Below, one piece after another: positions 31,794-40,868 of a stretch of 64,000 nt of DNA. The position numbers and the translations under genes are program-made. The stretch is from positions 1 to 64,000 of the forward strand of contig JAJRUI010000038.1 of the NCBI GenBank assembly GCA_024277875.1, read 5' to 3'. The DNA is from Deferrisomatales bacterium. Its GTDB lineage: Bacteria > Desulfobacterota > Deferrisomatia > Deferrisomatales > Deferrisomataceae. The notes below the pieces were generated by a model. That model was not told where the DNA came from, searched no databases, and worked only from the letters and a program-made list of their open reading frames with translations. Position 1 is the stretch's first letter. Every line of letters begins with the position of its first letter.

Positions 31794-34226
31794 TCAGGAA
31801 CCGCTCCGGGACAGATACGTCTCGACCCGTTCCTGCCACTGGGCGCGGACGCCCGGTGCGCCGAACGGGTCGAAGCACCCCACCGCCCGCTGGAGCTCGG
31901 CAAAATCCACGAGAAAATCGTATACGGCGTTCGCCGCCTTTTGTTCCGCCCGGAGGGCCAGGTTCTGCGCGTCCAGGAGGTCCACGATCGACTTCACGCC
32001 CCGCTCGTACGCCGCGGTGACCAGGTCCAGGTTCTTGCGCGCGGCCTCGGCCGCGGCCCTGGACAGGCCGATGCCCGGGTACGACGCCCGGATCCGGTGC
32101 AGGGCCCGGAGCACCCGCTGCCCCACTCGCTCGGCCGTGGCCCGCTGCTGCACCCTGAGCTGCACCAGCTCCTCGGTGGCCCGGCCGAGCACGGCCCGCT
32201 TGCCTCCACCTTCAAACAGGGGAAACGAGGCGACGATCCCCACCGACCAGTCGGTGTCGTTCAGGTCGGAACCGGAACGGGTGCCCTCCCCCCCCTGGCT
32301 CACCAGGTGGGTCACACCGCCCGTGGCCTCGAACCTGGGCAACCAGTACGCCCGTCTGGCCGCATCGGCCAGCCGCTGTCGGGCACCGATCTGTCCGTCG
32401 TACTGCCTCAGATCCGGGGAGAAGCGGTTCGCGTCCGCCAGGGCGAACGACCGGAACGCCCTGAACGCCGCGGGTTGGCGGGCAAGCCGCTCGAACAGCC
32501 CGGTCGCCCCCAACACCAGGGGGTCGTCCAGCTCCCGGGCCTCCACCTGGAACGGCTCGTCCAGGGGACGATTGAGCACGCGGTTGAGTTCGTTGCGGGC
32601 GTCCAGGGTGGCCGCCTCGGCCTCGAGCACCGCCCGCTGGTGGGTCGCGATCTCGCTCTCCCACCGGTACACCTCGTCCGGCCCGGCTGCACCGACCGCC
32701 TCCCGGGTGCGCGCCCGCTCCAGATTCGCCCGGGTGAGCTTGAGGTTGTCCCGCTCGATCCGCTCGAGGGTCCGGGCCCGGAGCACGTTCAGGTACGCCG
32801 TGGCCGCAGCCCGCATCACGTCGAGGCGCACCGCCTGTCGGGCCTCCACCCGGGACTTCTGGACCTGTTCCTCCGCCCGGTAGCCCGCCCACGTGTCCTC
32901 GGCGTAGAGCACCTGGGTCGCCGTTGCGGAGACATCCAACGCCCGCTCGGGGGCCGCGCCGCGGGAGACACGGGCCCGATCCTCGTCGATCGCACTCGCC
33001 GTCGAGTACAGGTCCAGGCGGGGCAGGAGTCTCGCCCGCGCCTCCCCCACACGGTTCGCTCCGGCGGACACCAACCGGTCGGCCGCGGCCAGGTCGAGGT
33101 TGCTGGCCAACGCCCCCTGGATCGCAGCCCGCAGATCGAGCACCCGGTCGCTTCCCCCGGCCTCGTCGAACAGCAGTTCGGCCTCGGTACGCAGCACGAG
33201 CCCGGGCAGGGTCCCCAACGCCCGGGCCACCTTCATGTTGACGACCAGCTGGCTGCCGTACCCGAACCGGGTCGGCAGCACGGCCGGGTTCTCCCCCGTC
33301 AGGATGTCCAGGACGCTCACCCCCGCCTGCCTCGCCAGTTGGAGCATCACCCCGTCCGGAGTGGTGGTGGCCAGGGCCCCCATCCGGACCTCGCTCGGCC
33401 CGAGGTACGAAAAAGCGGCCACCCCACGTTCCACGAGCAGCTTCATACCGGCTCGGAAAGCGTCCGGCCCGCACCGCATCAACGGGGTCAGGTAGACCGC
33501 GTCGACCTCCGGGGGCAGCGCTTCGATGGCCTCTACCAGGGTCCCGGTCACCCGCTGGAAGGTGACCTCGGCGTCCAGGGTCTCGGACATCCGGGCCTCG
33601 GCCGAAGACAGGGCCAGGGGCGCGGTCCGGGACAGGGCTTCGAGCACCACCCCCTCCACCAGGACGACCACGCGCCTGTACGGGACCAGTTCCCGGAGGC
33701 GCTTCAGATCCGAGGCCACCCGGCCCGGGTTTTCCAGGTACGCGAGATTGTCGACCCCGCTGCCCCCTTCCGGTCCCCGGGGCAGACGCTGGAGATCGGC
33801 GTCGAGCACCAGGGTCGCCAGCACCGGCCGCGCGTACGCCCCCTTCCGTGCGGCCAGGTCCGACGCCGCGTACCCGATGGCGAGCACCAGGTCCACCTCG
33901 TCGGTCCCCAGCGCCCGATCCACGGCCCGCTGGATCCCGTCCAGGGTCCATTCCCCGTCCAGGGCCCACGCCTCGGGGAACGCGACCCGGAAGTTGGCCT
34001 CCGCGGCCCTCCGGACCTCGCGCCGGAACGCGTCGAGGGACGAGGGGTCACGCTGCCACGGCCCGTCCTGGATCGTGGCGATCCGGACCACGGGGAGCTC
34101 CCGGGCCGGCGCTTCGAAGGCCGCCAGGAGCACCAACGCAACGGCGGTCCACCACAGGCGAAAGAGCCTGGACGTCATGGGTTTCCACTCCCTGGCACGG
34201 GGGTCCGGAACCGCTGCGGTCGTCAT
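31794..34226 (-). CDS. TolC-family outer-membrane efflux protein with N-terminal ABC-substrate-binding-like domain
   Basis: The ATG at 34226 follows GGAGG and overlaps the RND gene by ATGA, giving 810 residues. An internal ATG at 34178 would give a more typical signal peptide (MTSRLFRLWWTAVALVLLAAFEA). Residues of about 45-345 resemble the periplasmic ABC_sub_bind domain (VDLVLAIGYAASDLAA, VYLTPLMRCGPDAF, GVAAFSYLGPSEVRMGALAT). The C-terminal 450 or so residues are a TolC-like alpha-barrel protein with two repeats of long helices, e.g. DEVYRWESEIATHQRAVLEAEA and YERGVKSIVDLLDAQNLAL. TolC proteins of normal type are 420-500 residues, so this is a fusion. It is the outer-membrane component of the RND system encoded upstream. 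Confidence 0.83.
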   Translation of the reverse strand: MTTAAVPDPRAREWKPMTSRLFRLWWTAVALVLLAAFEAPARELPVVRIATIQDGPWQRDPSSLDAFRREVRRAAEANFRVAFPEAWALDGEWTLDGIQRAVDRALGTDEVDLVLAIGYAASDLAARKGAYARPVLATLVLDADLQRLPRGPEGGSGVDNLAYLENPGRVASDLKRLRELVPYRRVVVLVEGVVLEALSRTAPLALSSAEARMSETLDAEVTFQRVTGTLVEAIEALPPEVDAVYLTPLMRCGPDAFRAGMKLLVERGVAAFSYLGPSEVRMGALATTTPDGVMLQLARQAGVSVLDILTGENPAVLPTRFGYGSQLVVNMKVARALGTLPGLVLRTEAELLFDEAGGSDRVLDLRAAIQGALASNLDLAAADRLVSAGANRVGEARARLLPRLDLYSTASAIDEDRARVSRGAAPERALDVSATATQVLYAEDTWAGYRAEEQVQKSRVEARQAVRLDVMRAAATAYLNVLRARTLERIERDNLKLTRANLERARTREAVGAAGPDEVYRWESEIATHQRAVLEAEAATLDARNELNRVLNRPLDEPFQVEARELDDPLVLGATGLFERLARQPAAFRAFRSFALADANRFSPDLRQYDGQIGARQRLADAARRAYWLPRFEATGGVTHLVSQGGEGTRSGSDLNDTDWSVGIVASFPLFEGGGKRAVLGRATEELVQLRVQQRATAERVGQRVLRALHRIRASYPGIGLSRAAAEAARKNLDLVTAAYERGVKSIVDLLDAQNLALRAEQKAANAVYDFLVDFAELQRAVGCFDPFGAPGVRAQWQERVETYLSRSGS

Positions 34227-37200
34227 GCGTCCGCCTCCACCCGAAAGAAGATCGCGTACAACACGGGGACCACGAACAGGGTCAGGATCGTGGCGAAACC
34301 GAGCCCGAACATGATCGTCACCGCCATGGACACGAAGAACGCGTCCTTCACCAGCGGGATCATGCCCAGGATCGTGGTGAGGGCGGCCATGGACACCGGG
34401 ATCATCCGGCTCGCTCCGGAGTCCACGATCGCCTGGAACCCGGGCTTGCCCTGGGACAGTTCGAGATCGATCTGGTCGATCAGGACGATCGCGTTCTTGA
34501 TCAGCATGCCGGCCAGGCTCATCAGCCCGAGCAGGGACATGAACCCGAACGGCTGGCGCAGGAGCAACAGCCCCAGGGTGACCCCGATCAGGGCCAGGGG
34601 CACGGTGAGCCAGATGATCGCCGTCTTCTTCAGGGAGTTGAACAGCCAGACCACCATGAGCACCATCAGGCCGAAGAACACCTGGATGTAGAACGACAGC
34701 GCAGACTGGGACTTGGCCGAGTCCTCGGCCTCCCCGCCCCAGGCCATGTAGTACCCGGGCCGGCCCTCCAGCGGCAGGCGGTCCAGGTAGCGGACCCTGA
34801 TCGTGGACGCGGTCCACGCCTCGGAGGAGACGTCCCGACCCGTCACGGCGGCCACGTCCACCCCCAGCTCCTGCTCGACCCGGGCCTTGATCCGGGCGAA
34901 CAGTTCGCTGGGCAGTCCGGTCCGGGGATCCGCGTGGATCTTGAGCATCTTGGTCCGGTCTCGCCGCCAGATGTGGGGGTTCTCGAACGCCACCTCGAAC
35001 CCGTCCACCACCTGGCCCACCGGGATCATCCGGCCGGCCACCGGGCTCCACACCTGGACCGCGCCCAGGTTGGCCAAATCGGACCGCTCGGGGGCCGGGG
35101 CCCGGGCGATGATCGGCAGCAGTTCGTCCCGTTCCCGGTACACGCCCGCCCGGGTGCCCTCCACCGCGGCCTCCAGGGCCTTGGCGAGCATCGGCCGGGT
35201 GATCCCGGCCCGCCGGGCCTGGGCCTCGGCGAGCACGGGCCGCACCACCTTGACCTTGTTCCCCCACTCGCTCCGCACGCCGCGGGAGCCGGGGTCGGAC
35301 CGGATGATGTCCAGGGCCGTGTCCCCGAGCCGCCGCAGTTCCTCGGTGTCCGGACCGTAGATCCGGAGCTGGATTTTGCCGCCGCTGGACGGCCCGTTGA
35401 CGAACATCCGCGCGTTCACCACCGTCTCGGGCAGCCGATCCTCGAGCCCGGCCTGGATCTGCTGGATCATGGCCGGGATCTGCCGGTAGTCCGCCACGTC
35501 CACCAGGGTGCGGCCGAAGTTCCGGAACGGGGCCTCCGGTGTGTAGGTGAGCAGGAACCGCGGCTGCCCCCCACCCACCTCGGTGGTCACGTGCTCCACG
35601 CCCTCCTGCTCGAGGAGCCACTGTTCGATGTCCCCGATCCGCCGGGACGTTTCCTCGATGCTCGTGCCGTCCGGGAACCAGTAGTCCACGTAGAACTGGG
35701 GCCGGGTCGAGTCTGGGAAGAAGCTCTGTTTCACCCTGCCGAACCCCACCACCGACGCTGCGAACAGGGCCACCACCACGCCCATCGTGACCCACCGGTG
35801 CCGGATGCAGGACGCCAGGGCCCCCTTGTACAGGAGGAAGAACTTTCCGCCGTACGGGTCCAGGCCGTCGTCCTTGCCGCCTCCGGCGTCCGTCTTCAGG
35901 AACGTCTTGCACAGCAGCGGGGTGGCGGTCACCGCGGTGACCCAGCTGAGGGTCAGGGAGATGAAGATCACCGAGAACAGGGCCCGGCAGTACTCGCCGG
36001 TCCCGTCCTGGGAGGTGCCGATCGAGGCGAACGCCGCGATCGCGATGAACGTGGCCCCCAGCAGGGGGATCCCGGTCTGGCCCACCACCTCCCGTGCCGC
36101 GGTGAGGGCGTCCGCGCCCTGTTTCATCTTCATGCGCATGCCGTCGGTGACAACGATCGCGTTGTCCACCAGCATGCCCAGCGCGATGACCAGGGCGCCC
36201 AGAGAGATCCGCTCCAGGGTGATGGGCCCCATGCCCATGAACACGAACGTGCCCAGGATCGTGAGCAGGAGCACGAAACCGATGATCAGCCCGCTCCGGA
36301 GCCCCATAAACACCAGGAGCACCACCACCACGATCACCACGGCCTCGGCCAGGTTCACCAGGAACCCGTCGATCGCGGTGGTCACGGCGTCGGGCTGCAT
36401 CGAGACCGTGTGCAGTTCCACCCCCAGGGGGATCTGGGACTGGAGGTCCTGGAACTTCTCCTTGAGGGACGCGCCCATGGTGACCACGTTGCCGCCGGAC
36501 ACCGTGGAGATGGCCAGCCCCACAGCAGGCTTGCCGTCGTACCGCAGCAGGTTGTCCGGGGGCTCCGTGTACCCGCGGCGGATCCGGGCCACGTCCCGCA
36601 GGTACACGAGCCGTCCGCCCCCCTTGCCGCTCCGGCCGATCAACAGGTCCCCGAACTCCTTTTCGCTCCGGAACTCGCCGGTGGGGTTCACCGTCACGTA
36701 CTCGGCGCCCAGGAACACGTGCCCCGCGGTGACCGGAAGGTTCTTGGCCTTCAGGGCGTCGAAGATCTCCTGCTGGGAGACGCCCAGTTCGGCCATTTTC
36801 TCCCGGCGCATCTCCACGTACACGGCCTCCTTGCGCTGGCCGTACAGGACGATCTTCTTCACGTCCGTGGCGCCGAGCAACTCCCGCTGGAGGAATTTGG
36901 CCAGGTTGTACAGTTCACGGGGTTCGTACCCTCCCCCGGTGATGGCCAGGTACACCCCGAACACGTCGCCGTAGTCGTCGTTGACCACGGACGGGCCCGC
37001 TCCGGGGGGGAGCTGCTTCTGGTAGTCGCCCACCTTCCTGCGCAGTTCGTCCCACACCTGGGGCAGGGCCGCCTTGTCGTACTTGTCGTTGATCACGACC
37101 TTGATGCTCGACAGTCCCCGAGACGACCGGGACTCCACATACCGAAGCTGCCCCAGTTCCTGGACCGCCTTCTCGATGACGTTGGTGACCTCCTCCTCCA

Positions 37201-37375
37201 CCTCGGCCGCCGAAGCCCCCGGGTACGGCGTGACGACGATCGCCTCCTTGATTGTGAACTCGGGGTCCTCCAGGCGGGGCAGGCTCTGGAACGCCAGCCA
37301 CCCCACCACGACGAGCACCGCCGTCATCACCCACGTAATCGTGGCCTTGCGGATGCTGAGTTCGGCGATGTTCAT
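34223..37375 (-). CDS. RND family multidrug/cation efflux transporter, inner-membrane permease
   Basis: The 1050-residue protein shows the full HAE-RND architecture: TM1 near residues 13-30, a large periplasmic loop, TM2-6 around 345-480 with GMLVDNAIVVTDGM carrying the proton-relay aspartate region, a second periplasmic loop, and TM8-12 to the C-terminus with LMSLAGMLIKNAIVLIDQ. It exports substrates from the periplasm or inner membrane, driven by proton motive force, together with the adaptor upstream and TolC downstream. It overlaps both neighbours by 4 nt. Substrates cannot be predicted. Confidence 0.94.
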   Translation of the reverse strand: MNIAELSIRKATITWVMTAVLVVVGWLAFQSLPRLEDPEFTIKEAIVVTPYPGASAAEVEEEVTNVIEKAVQELGQLRYVESRSSRGLSSIKVVINDKYDKAALPQVWDELRRKVGDYQKQLPPGAGPSVVNDDYGDVFGVYLAITGGGYEPRELYNLAKFLQRELLGATDVKKIVLYGQRKEAVYVEMRREKMAELGVSQQEIFDALKAKNLPVTAGHVFLGAEYVTVNPTGEFRSEKEFGDLLIGRSGKGGGRLVYLRDVARIRRGYTEPPDNLLRYDGKPAVGLAISTVSGGNVVTMGASLKEKFQDLQSQIPLGVELHTVSMQPDAVTTAIDGFLVNLAEAVVIVVVVLLVFMGLRSGLIIGFVLLLTILGTFVFMGMGPITLERISLGALVIALGMLVDNAIVVTDGMRMKMKQGADALTAAREVVGQTGIPLLGATFIAIAAFASIGTSQDGTGEYCRALFSVIFISLTLSWVTAVTATPLLCKTFLKTDAGGGKDDGLDPYGGKFFLLYKGALASCIRHRWVTMGVVVALFAASVVGFGRVKQSFFPDSTRPQFYVDYWFPDGTSIEETSRRIGDIEQWLLEQEGVEHVTTEVGGGQPRFLLTYTPEAPFRNFGRTLVDVADYRQIPAMIQQIQAGLEDRLPETVVNARMFVNGPSSGGKIQLRIYGPDTEELRRLGDTALDIIRSDPGSRGVRSEWGNKVKVVRPVLAEAQARRAGITRPMLAKALEAAVEGTRAGVYRERDELLPIIARAPAPERSDLANLGAVQVWSPVAGRMIPVGQVVDGFEVAFENPHIWRRDRTKMLKIHADPRTGLPSELFARIKARVEQELGVDVAAVTGRDVSSEAWTASTIRVRYLDRLPLEGRPGYYMAWGGEAEDSAKSQSALSFYIQVFFGLMVLMVVWLFNSLKKTAIIWLTVPLALIGVTLGLLLLRQPFGFMSLLGLMSLAGMLIKNAIVLIDQIDLELSQGKPGFQAIVDSGASRMIPVSMAALTTILGMIPLVKDAFFVSMAVTIMFGLGFATILTLFVVPVLYAIFFRVEADA

Positions 37376-38667
37376 CGGCCGTAGCCCTCGAGTTCACCGA
37401 GGTCGCGCACCTTCATGCCCGCCCGCAGCAGTTCCACGCCCGTGACCGCGATCCGCTCCCCCGGCTGCAGCCCGAACACGATCTCCACCGTCCCGCCTTC
37501 GCCCAGTCCGCCGGTGACCACCTTGCGGGGCTCGACCGTCATCGCGTCCGGATCCACCACCCACACCCGGGGACTGCCGTCGTCGCCGGCGCCCACGGCC
37601 GTGGCCGGCACCGAGATAGGCCCGGCCGCGCCCTGTTCGTCCGGGGTCGTCACCGTGACCGTCGCCGTCATCCCGGGCAGAAGGGTCAGTCCCTCAGGCC
37701 GCTCCATCACCAGGGTCACCTCGTAGGTCTGGGTGTCGGGATCCGCCTGTGCCGCGTACTCCTTGAGGGTCAAGGGAAACCGTTCGCCCGGGGCGGTGGA
37801 GAACGAGGCGAACGCCTGGAGCCGCCCCTCCCCCTCGCTTCGAACCGCTGCTACCACCGACTCGGGCACCTGCACGACCACTTCCAGCCGGGACAAGTCC
37901 TGGAGGGTCACGACCCGCTGGAGAGGGCGCACCTCCTGGTAGTTGTCCACGTAACGGCGGGTGATCACCCCGGCGAACGGTGCCCTCAACTCGGTGTCGG
38001 CCAGCGCGTTGCGGGTGTCCCGGAGCTGGGCCCGGAGGCCCTGGATCCGGGACTGCATCGCCTCGATGTCCTCGGGCCGTGCGCCGGTCATCCCCACCGA
38101 CAGGTTCTCCTCGGCGGTCCGCAGCTGGGCCCGGGCCACGTCCCGGCCGGTCCGGTACCGGTCGAACTCGGCCTTGGACACCTGCCGTTTCACGTACAGG
38201 TCCTTGTACCGCTGGTACTGGGCCTCGGCGTTGGTCAACTGCGCCCGGGCCGCGGACACGGCCGCCTCCAGGGCGCGGATCTCCTCGGCCCGCGCGCCGG
38301 CCTTCATCGCCTTGAGCTGGGCCTCGGCCTCCCTCAGAGCGCCCAGGGTCCGTTCGACCCGGGTGCGGAAATCGCGCGGATCGATCCGCGCGATCAACTG
38401 GCCCCGGTCGACCTGCTGCCCCTCTTCCACCGGGACCGCGACCAGGGGGCCGCCCACCCGGAACGACAGGTCCGCCTTCCGGTCGGCCTCCACCCGGCCA
38501 GGCAGGCTGCGGGAGGCGGCGCCCCCCCTGCCCACGGTCGTCATTTTCACCGGGCGCACCGTCTCCCGGGGAGGGAGAGGCTCTTTCTTGTCGCAGGCGG
38601 CCAGCGCCAGGACCAGGGTGAGGCCGAGGGCGATGCCGCCCGTGTGGAGGACAAAGCGAAGGTCCAT
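37372..38667 (-). CDS. RND efflux periplasmic adaptor (membrane fusion) lipoprotein
   Basis: I take the second of two adjacent ATG codons, at 38667, because GAGG is better spaced to it; the other is at 38670. The 431-residue product has a lipoprotein signal ending LALAAC at about residue 25. A lipoyl/hairpin/beta-barrel layout follows: FRVGGPLVAVPVEEGQQVDRGQLIARID (half lipoyl), a long alpha-helical hairpin (about residues 105-225), DTELRAPFAGVITRRYVDNYQEV (other half), then barrel and membrane-proximal domains. It links the RND permease to TolC. It is the first gene of the efflux operon. Confidence 0.92.
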   Translation of the reverse strand: MDLRFVLHTGGIALGLTLVLALAACDKKEPLPPRETVRPVKMTTVGRGGAASRSLPGRVEADRKADLSFRVGGPLVAVPVEEGQQVDRGQLIARIDPRDFRTRVERTLGALREAEAQLKAMKAGARAEEIRALEAAVSAARAQLTNAEAQYQRYKDLYVKRQVSKAEFDRYRTGRDVARAQLRTAEENLSVGMTGARPEDIEAMQSRIQGLRAQLRDTRNALADTELRAPFAGVITRRYVDNYQEVRPLQRVVTLQDLSRLEVVVQVPESVVAAVRSEGEGRLQAFASFSTAPGERFPLTLKEYAAQADPDTQTYEVTLVMERPEGLTLLPGMTATVTVTTPDEQGAAGPISVPATAVGAGDDGSPRVWVVDPDAMTVEPRKVVTGGLGEGGTVEIVFGLQPGERIAVTGVELLRAGMKVRDLGELEGYGR

Positions 38668-38766
38668 CATCCATCCTCGATCGTCGTGCGGACGCGAAAC
38701 GGGTCCGAACTGGGAAAACGACCCGGAGAAGACCCGGCCCGGATCTCCCCCCAAAAAAGCGGAAAA

Positions 38767-38794
38767 AACCTATCACAAGGATTAAGCCTGGCAA
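38767..38794 (-). promoter_or_regulatory. Candidate sigma-70-type promoter for the efflux operon
   Basis: On the minus strand, TTGCCA (38789-38794) and TAGGTT (38767-38772) are separated by 16 nt. The region is unusually A+T-rich for this window and lies about 100 nt upstream of the adaptor start. The -10 box is weak, so this is only a candidate. No operator is recognisable. Confidence 0.35.
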
Positions 38795-38823
38795 GAACAC
38801 ACCGCCGGATCAGCCGGCACGGC

Positions 38824-40140
38824 TCACTCCGGATCGAACTGCTTCTCCAGCATGATCTGGAGGATCGTCCGGTCGGTCTCGATCATGCCGACGCAGCTCA
38901 GGGTGCCCAGGTTCTGCATGGTCTGCTCCGGGGATACGCCCACGATCCCGTCCGTGGCCTGCACGTTGACCCCGTGCAGGGAGAACAGGGCCGCCTGCAC
39001 GGCCGTTCCAGCGGCCGTGGCGAGCTTCAGGGCGCACCCGGACTTGGCGCCGTCACAGATCACCCCGGCCAGGTCGCTCACCAGGTTCTTGATCGCGCCG
39101 GCGATGTGGTGGTGGTTGCCCCCCAGCAGGTAGGTCACGCCGGCCGTGGCCCCGGCGCCGGCCGCCACAGAGCACCCGCACACCGCGGACAGGCGGCCGG
39201 TGTGGGCCTTGACGTACGCGGTCACCAGGTGGCTGAGGGCGATCGCCTCGAGCACCTCGGTGTCGCCCCTCGGGGTCACGAACTCCCGGACCGCCCAGAT
39301 CGGCAGCACGGCGGTCAGGCCGTGGTTGCCGCTGCCCCCCGAGCTCATGGCCGGCAGGTTCACCCCGGACATGCGGGCGTCCGCAGCACACGAGGTGAGC
39401 ACCTTGGCCTCGAGCACCATGTCCTGCCGGAGCAGGCGCTCGCGCACGAGCCGGTCCAGCCCCAGGCCGATGCCCAGGCCCGGGCCGTGCTTGCGGCCGT
39501 ACTCGGCCAGCCGCAGGTTGTACGCCACCCCCTGCTCGATGAACGCCAGGTCCTCGTCGTCCAGGTCGTCCAGCAGGTCGAGCAGGTCCTGGAGCCCCAG
39601 GGTCCGCAGCCACGCCTCCAGTTCCTCCAGCCCGCTGGCCTCGCCGTCCGCGCGGTGGACCAGGGGATGGTCGGGCTGCGCCTGGCCGTCAACGGCCAGG
39701 CGGGTGATCCGGTCGTGGACCCCCTCGATGGTGCATTCGGCCGACCGTCCACCTCCCGCCACCCGGACGCGTACGTACAGCCCGGGATGCTCCCGCTCCA
39801 CGTGCACGCGCACGCCGTTGTCGCGCACGAACCGCCGGCTGGCGGCAAGGGCGTCGTCGTCCACGGTCTCGAGCACCTCGAGCCGGCGGGTGGGATCACC
39901 GCCGAACACCCCGAGAGCCGCGGCCAGGTCCAGCCCGGACGCGCCCCGGGCGCCCGGGATCGACACGGCCAGCCCGTTCTTGTACACGTTGGGGTCCACC
40001 CAGACCTCGACCGCTCCGGGCGCCGCGCCCCCCAACAGGGCCGCGGCCGCGGCCCCGGCCAGGGCGATCGCCGACGGCTCGGTGCACCCGAGGGCCGGGG
40101 CCACCTCCATGCGCAGCACGTCCTTTACGCCGTAATCCAT
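38824..40140 (-). CDS. L-cysteine desulfidase / UPF0597 (serine dehydratase alpha-like) family protein
   Basis: The ATG at 40140 gives 438 residues. The N-terminal ALGCTEPSAIALA, the middle KVLTSCAADARMSG, and the C-terminal AVCGCSVAAGAGATAGVTYLLGGN and ICDGAKSGCALKLATA are the defining motifs of the CdsB/CyuA family, in which three cysteines bind a [4Fe-4S] cluster. The characterised members break L-cysteine to sulfide, ammonia and pyruvate. No cysteine transporter is adjacent. A fragment of the intergenic repeat lies just upstream of the start. Confidence 0.9.
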   Translation of the reverse strand: MDYGVKDVLRMEVAPALGCTEPSAIALAGAAAAALLGGAAPGAVEVWVDPNVYKNGLAVSIPGARGASGLDLAAALGVFGGDPTRRLEVLETVDDDALAASRRFVRDNGVRVHVEREHPGLYVRVRVAGGGRSAECTIEGVHDRITRLAVDGQAQPDHPLVHRADGEASGLEELEAWLRTLGLQDLLDLLDDLDDEDLAFIEQGVAYNLRLAEYGRKHGPGLGIGLGLDRLVRERLLRQDMVLEAKVLTSCAADARMSGVNLPAMSSGGSGNHGLTAVLPIWAVREFVTPRGDTEVLEAIALSHLVTAYVKAHTGRLSAVCGCSVAAGAGATAGVTYLLGGNHHHIAGAIKNLVSDLAGVICDGAKSGCALKLATAAGTAVQAALFSLHGVNVQATDGIVGVSPEQTMQNLGTLSCVGMIETDRTILQIMLEKQFDPE

Positions 40141-40169
40141 CTCGTCGTCTCCAGCTCGGGTTGCTCTAC

Positions 40170-40220
40170 CAGGATGCTGAAAAACCCCATCCGTGGGTTT
40201 TTCAGCGACGGCATCTCGGG
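40170..40220 (-). repeat. Partial intergenic repeat, stem 5 with half of stem 4 (copy C)
   Basis: These 51 nt match the 3' third of copy B on the opposite strand with only one mismatch. The 12-bp stem GCTGAAAAACCC (40176-40187) with GGGTTTTTCAGC (40195-40206) is intact, with a 7-nt loop. Beyond the GATGCC half of stem 4 the similarity stops, so the element is truncated. It lies between the HD-domain gene end and the cysteine desulfidase start. Confidence 0.85.
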
Positions 40221-40280
40221 TTACCCCGCGCCGCTGCGGATCGAGCCTGTTCCGATGCGCGGGCCGCCCAAAGGTTCCGG

Positions 40281-40868
40281 TCATCCCCCGGCCTCGACCA
40301 CCTCCCGCCTGAGCTGCGCGTACCGCTCCACGGCGGCGAACGGGTCCGGGTGGCCCTCGGACGCGGCCGCGTCGGCCCGGAGCAACGCCAGGAGCAGGGG
40401 GAACCGTGGGTCTGCCAGGAACCGGGCCTGCCGCCGGGTGAGCCGCGGCGGGTCCGGCAGGTGCCACGCGTGGTAGAACCCGTGGTGTTTGACCAGCCAC
40501 ACCACCCGCTCCAGGCGGGAACGGGGAAACCCGAGGCGCTCCAGGACGCTGCCGGCGACCCGGGCCCCCTCCCGGGCGTGGCCGTGGGCCGTGACCCTGC
40601 CGCCGCCGGACATCCGGGTGGTCGCCGGCTTGCCCAGATCGTGGAGCAGGGCCGCCCACAACAGGTCGGGGTCTGCCCCGGCCGGACACACCGCCACCGC
40701 CAGGCGGGTGTGGGCCGCCACGTCCCCCTCCGCGTGGTACTGCCGCGGCTGGGCCACCCCCTCCAGGGTCCGGAGTTCCGGGATCGCGCCGCACACCCGG
40801 CCCCACCACCCGCCGGTCCGGGCGACGAGTTCCGCCTCCACCGCGGCCCACCCGTGCGCCGCGTTCAC
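40281..40868 (-). CDS. HD-domain phosphohydrolase-like protein
   Basis: From the GTG at 40868 (GTGA overlap) the product has 195 residues. The HD signature is clear: VAAHTRLAV with the first histidine, ALLHDLGKPATT with the HD pair, and AHGHAREGARVAGSVLERLGFP and VVWLVKHHGF further on. This arrangement resembles the HD domain attached to tRNA nucleotidyltransferases and stand-alone metal-dependent phosphohydrolases. The substrate is unknown. It is co-translated with the CBS-domain gene. Confidence 0.8.
   Translation of the reverse strand: MNAAHGWAAVEAELVARTGGWWGRVCGAIPELRTLEGVAQPRQYHAEGDVAAHTRLAVAVCPAGADPDLLWAALLHDLGKPATTRMSGGGRVTAHGHAREGARVAGSVLERLGFPRSRLERVVWLVKHHGFYHAWHLPDPPRLTRRQARFLADPRFPLLLALLRADAAASEGHPDPFAAVERYAQLRREVVEAGG

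Noticed and set aside
31506-34691. 1061-residue plus-strand frame opposite the TolC fusion
   Set aside because: Same shadow effect; composition is biased and no motif is recognisable, while the opposite strand has intact TolC and substrate-binding motifs.
33848-37384. 1178-residue open frame on the plus strand opposite the RND permease
   Set aside because: It is a GC-driven antisense shadow: low complexity, rich in His/Pro/Gly/Arg, no domain, and the minus strand carries a complete RND transporter.
38824-40851. Longer N-terminal version of the cysteine desulfidase gene running through the repeat
   Set aside because: The extension translates part of copy C and the antisense of the HD gene; family homology starts at the ATG at 40140.
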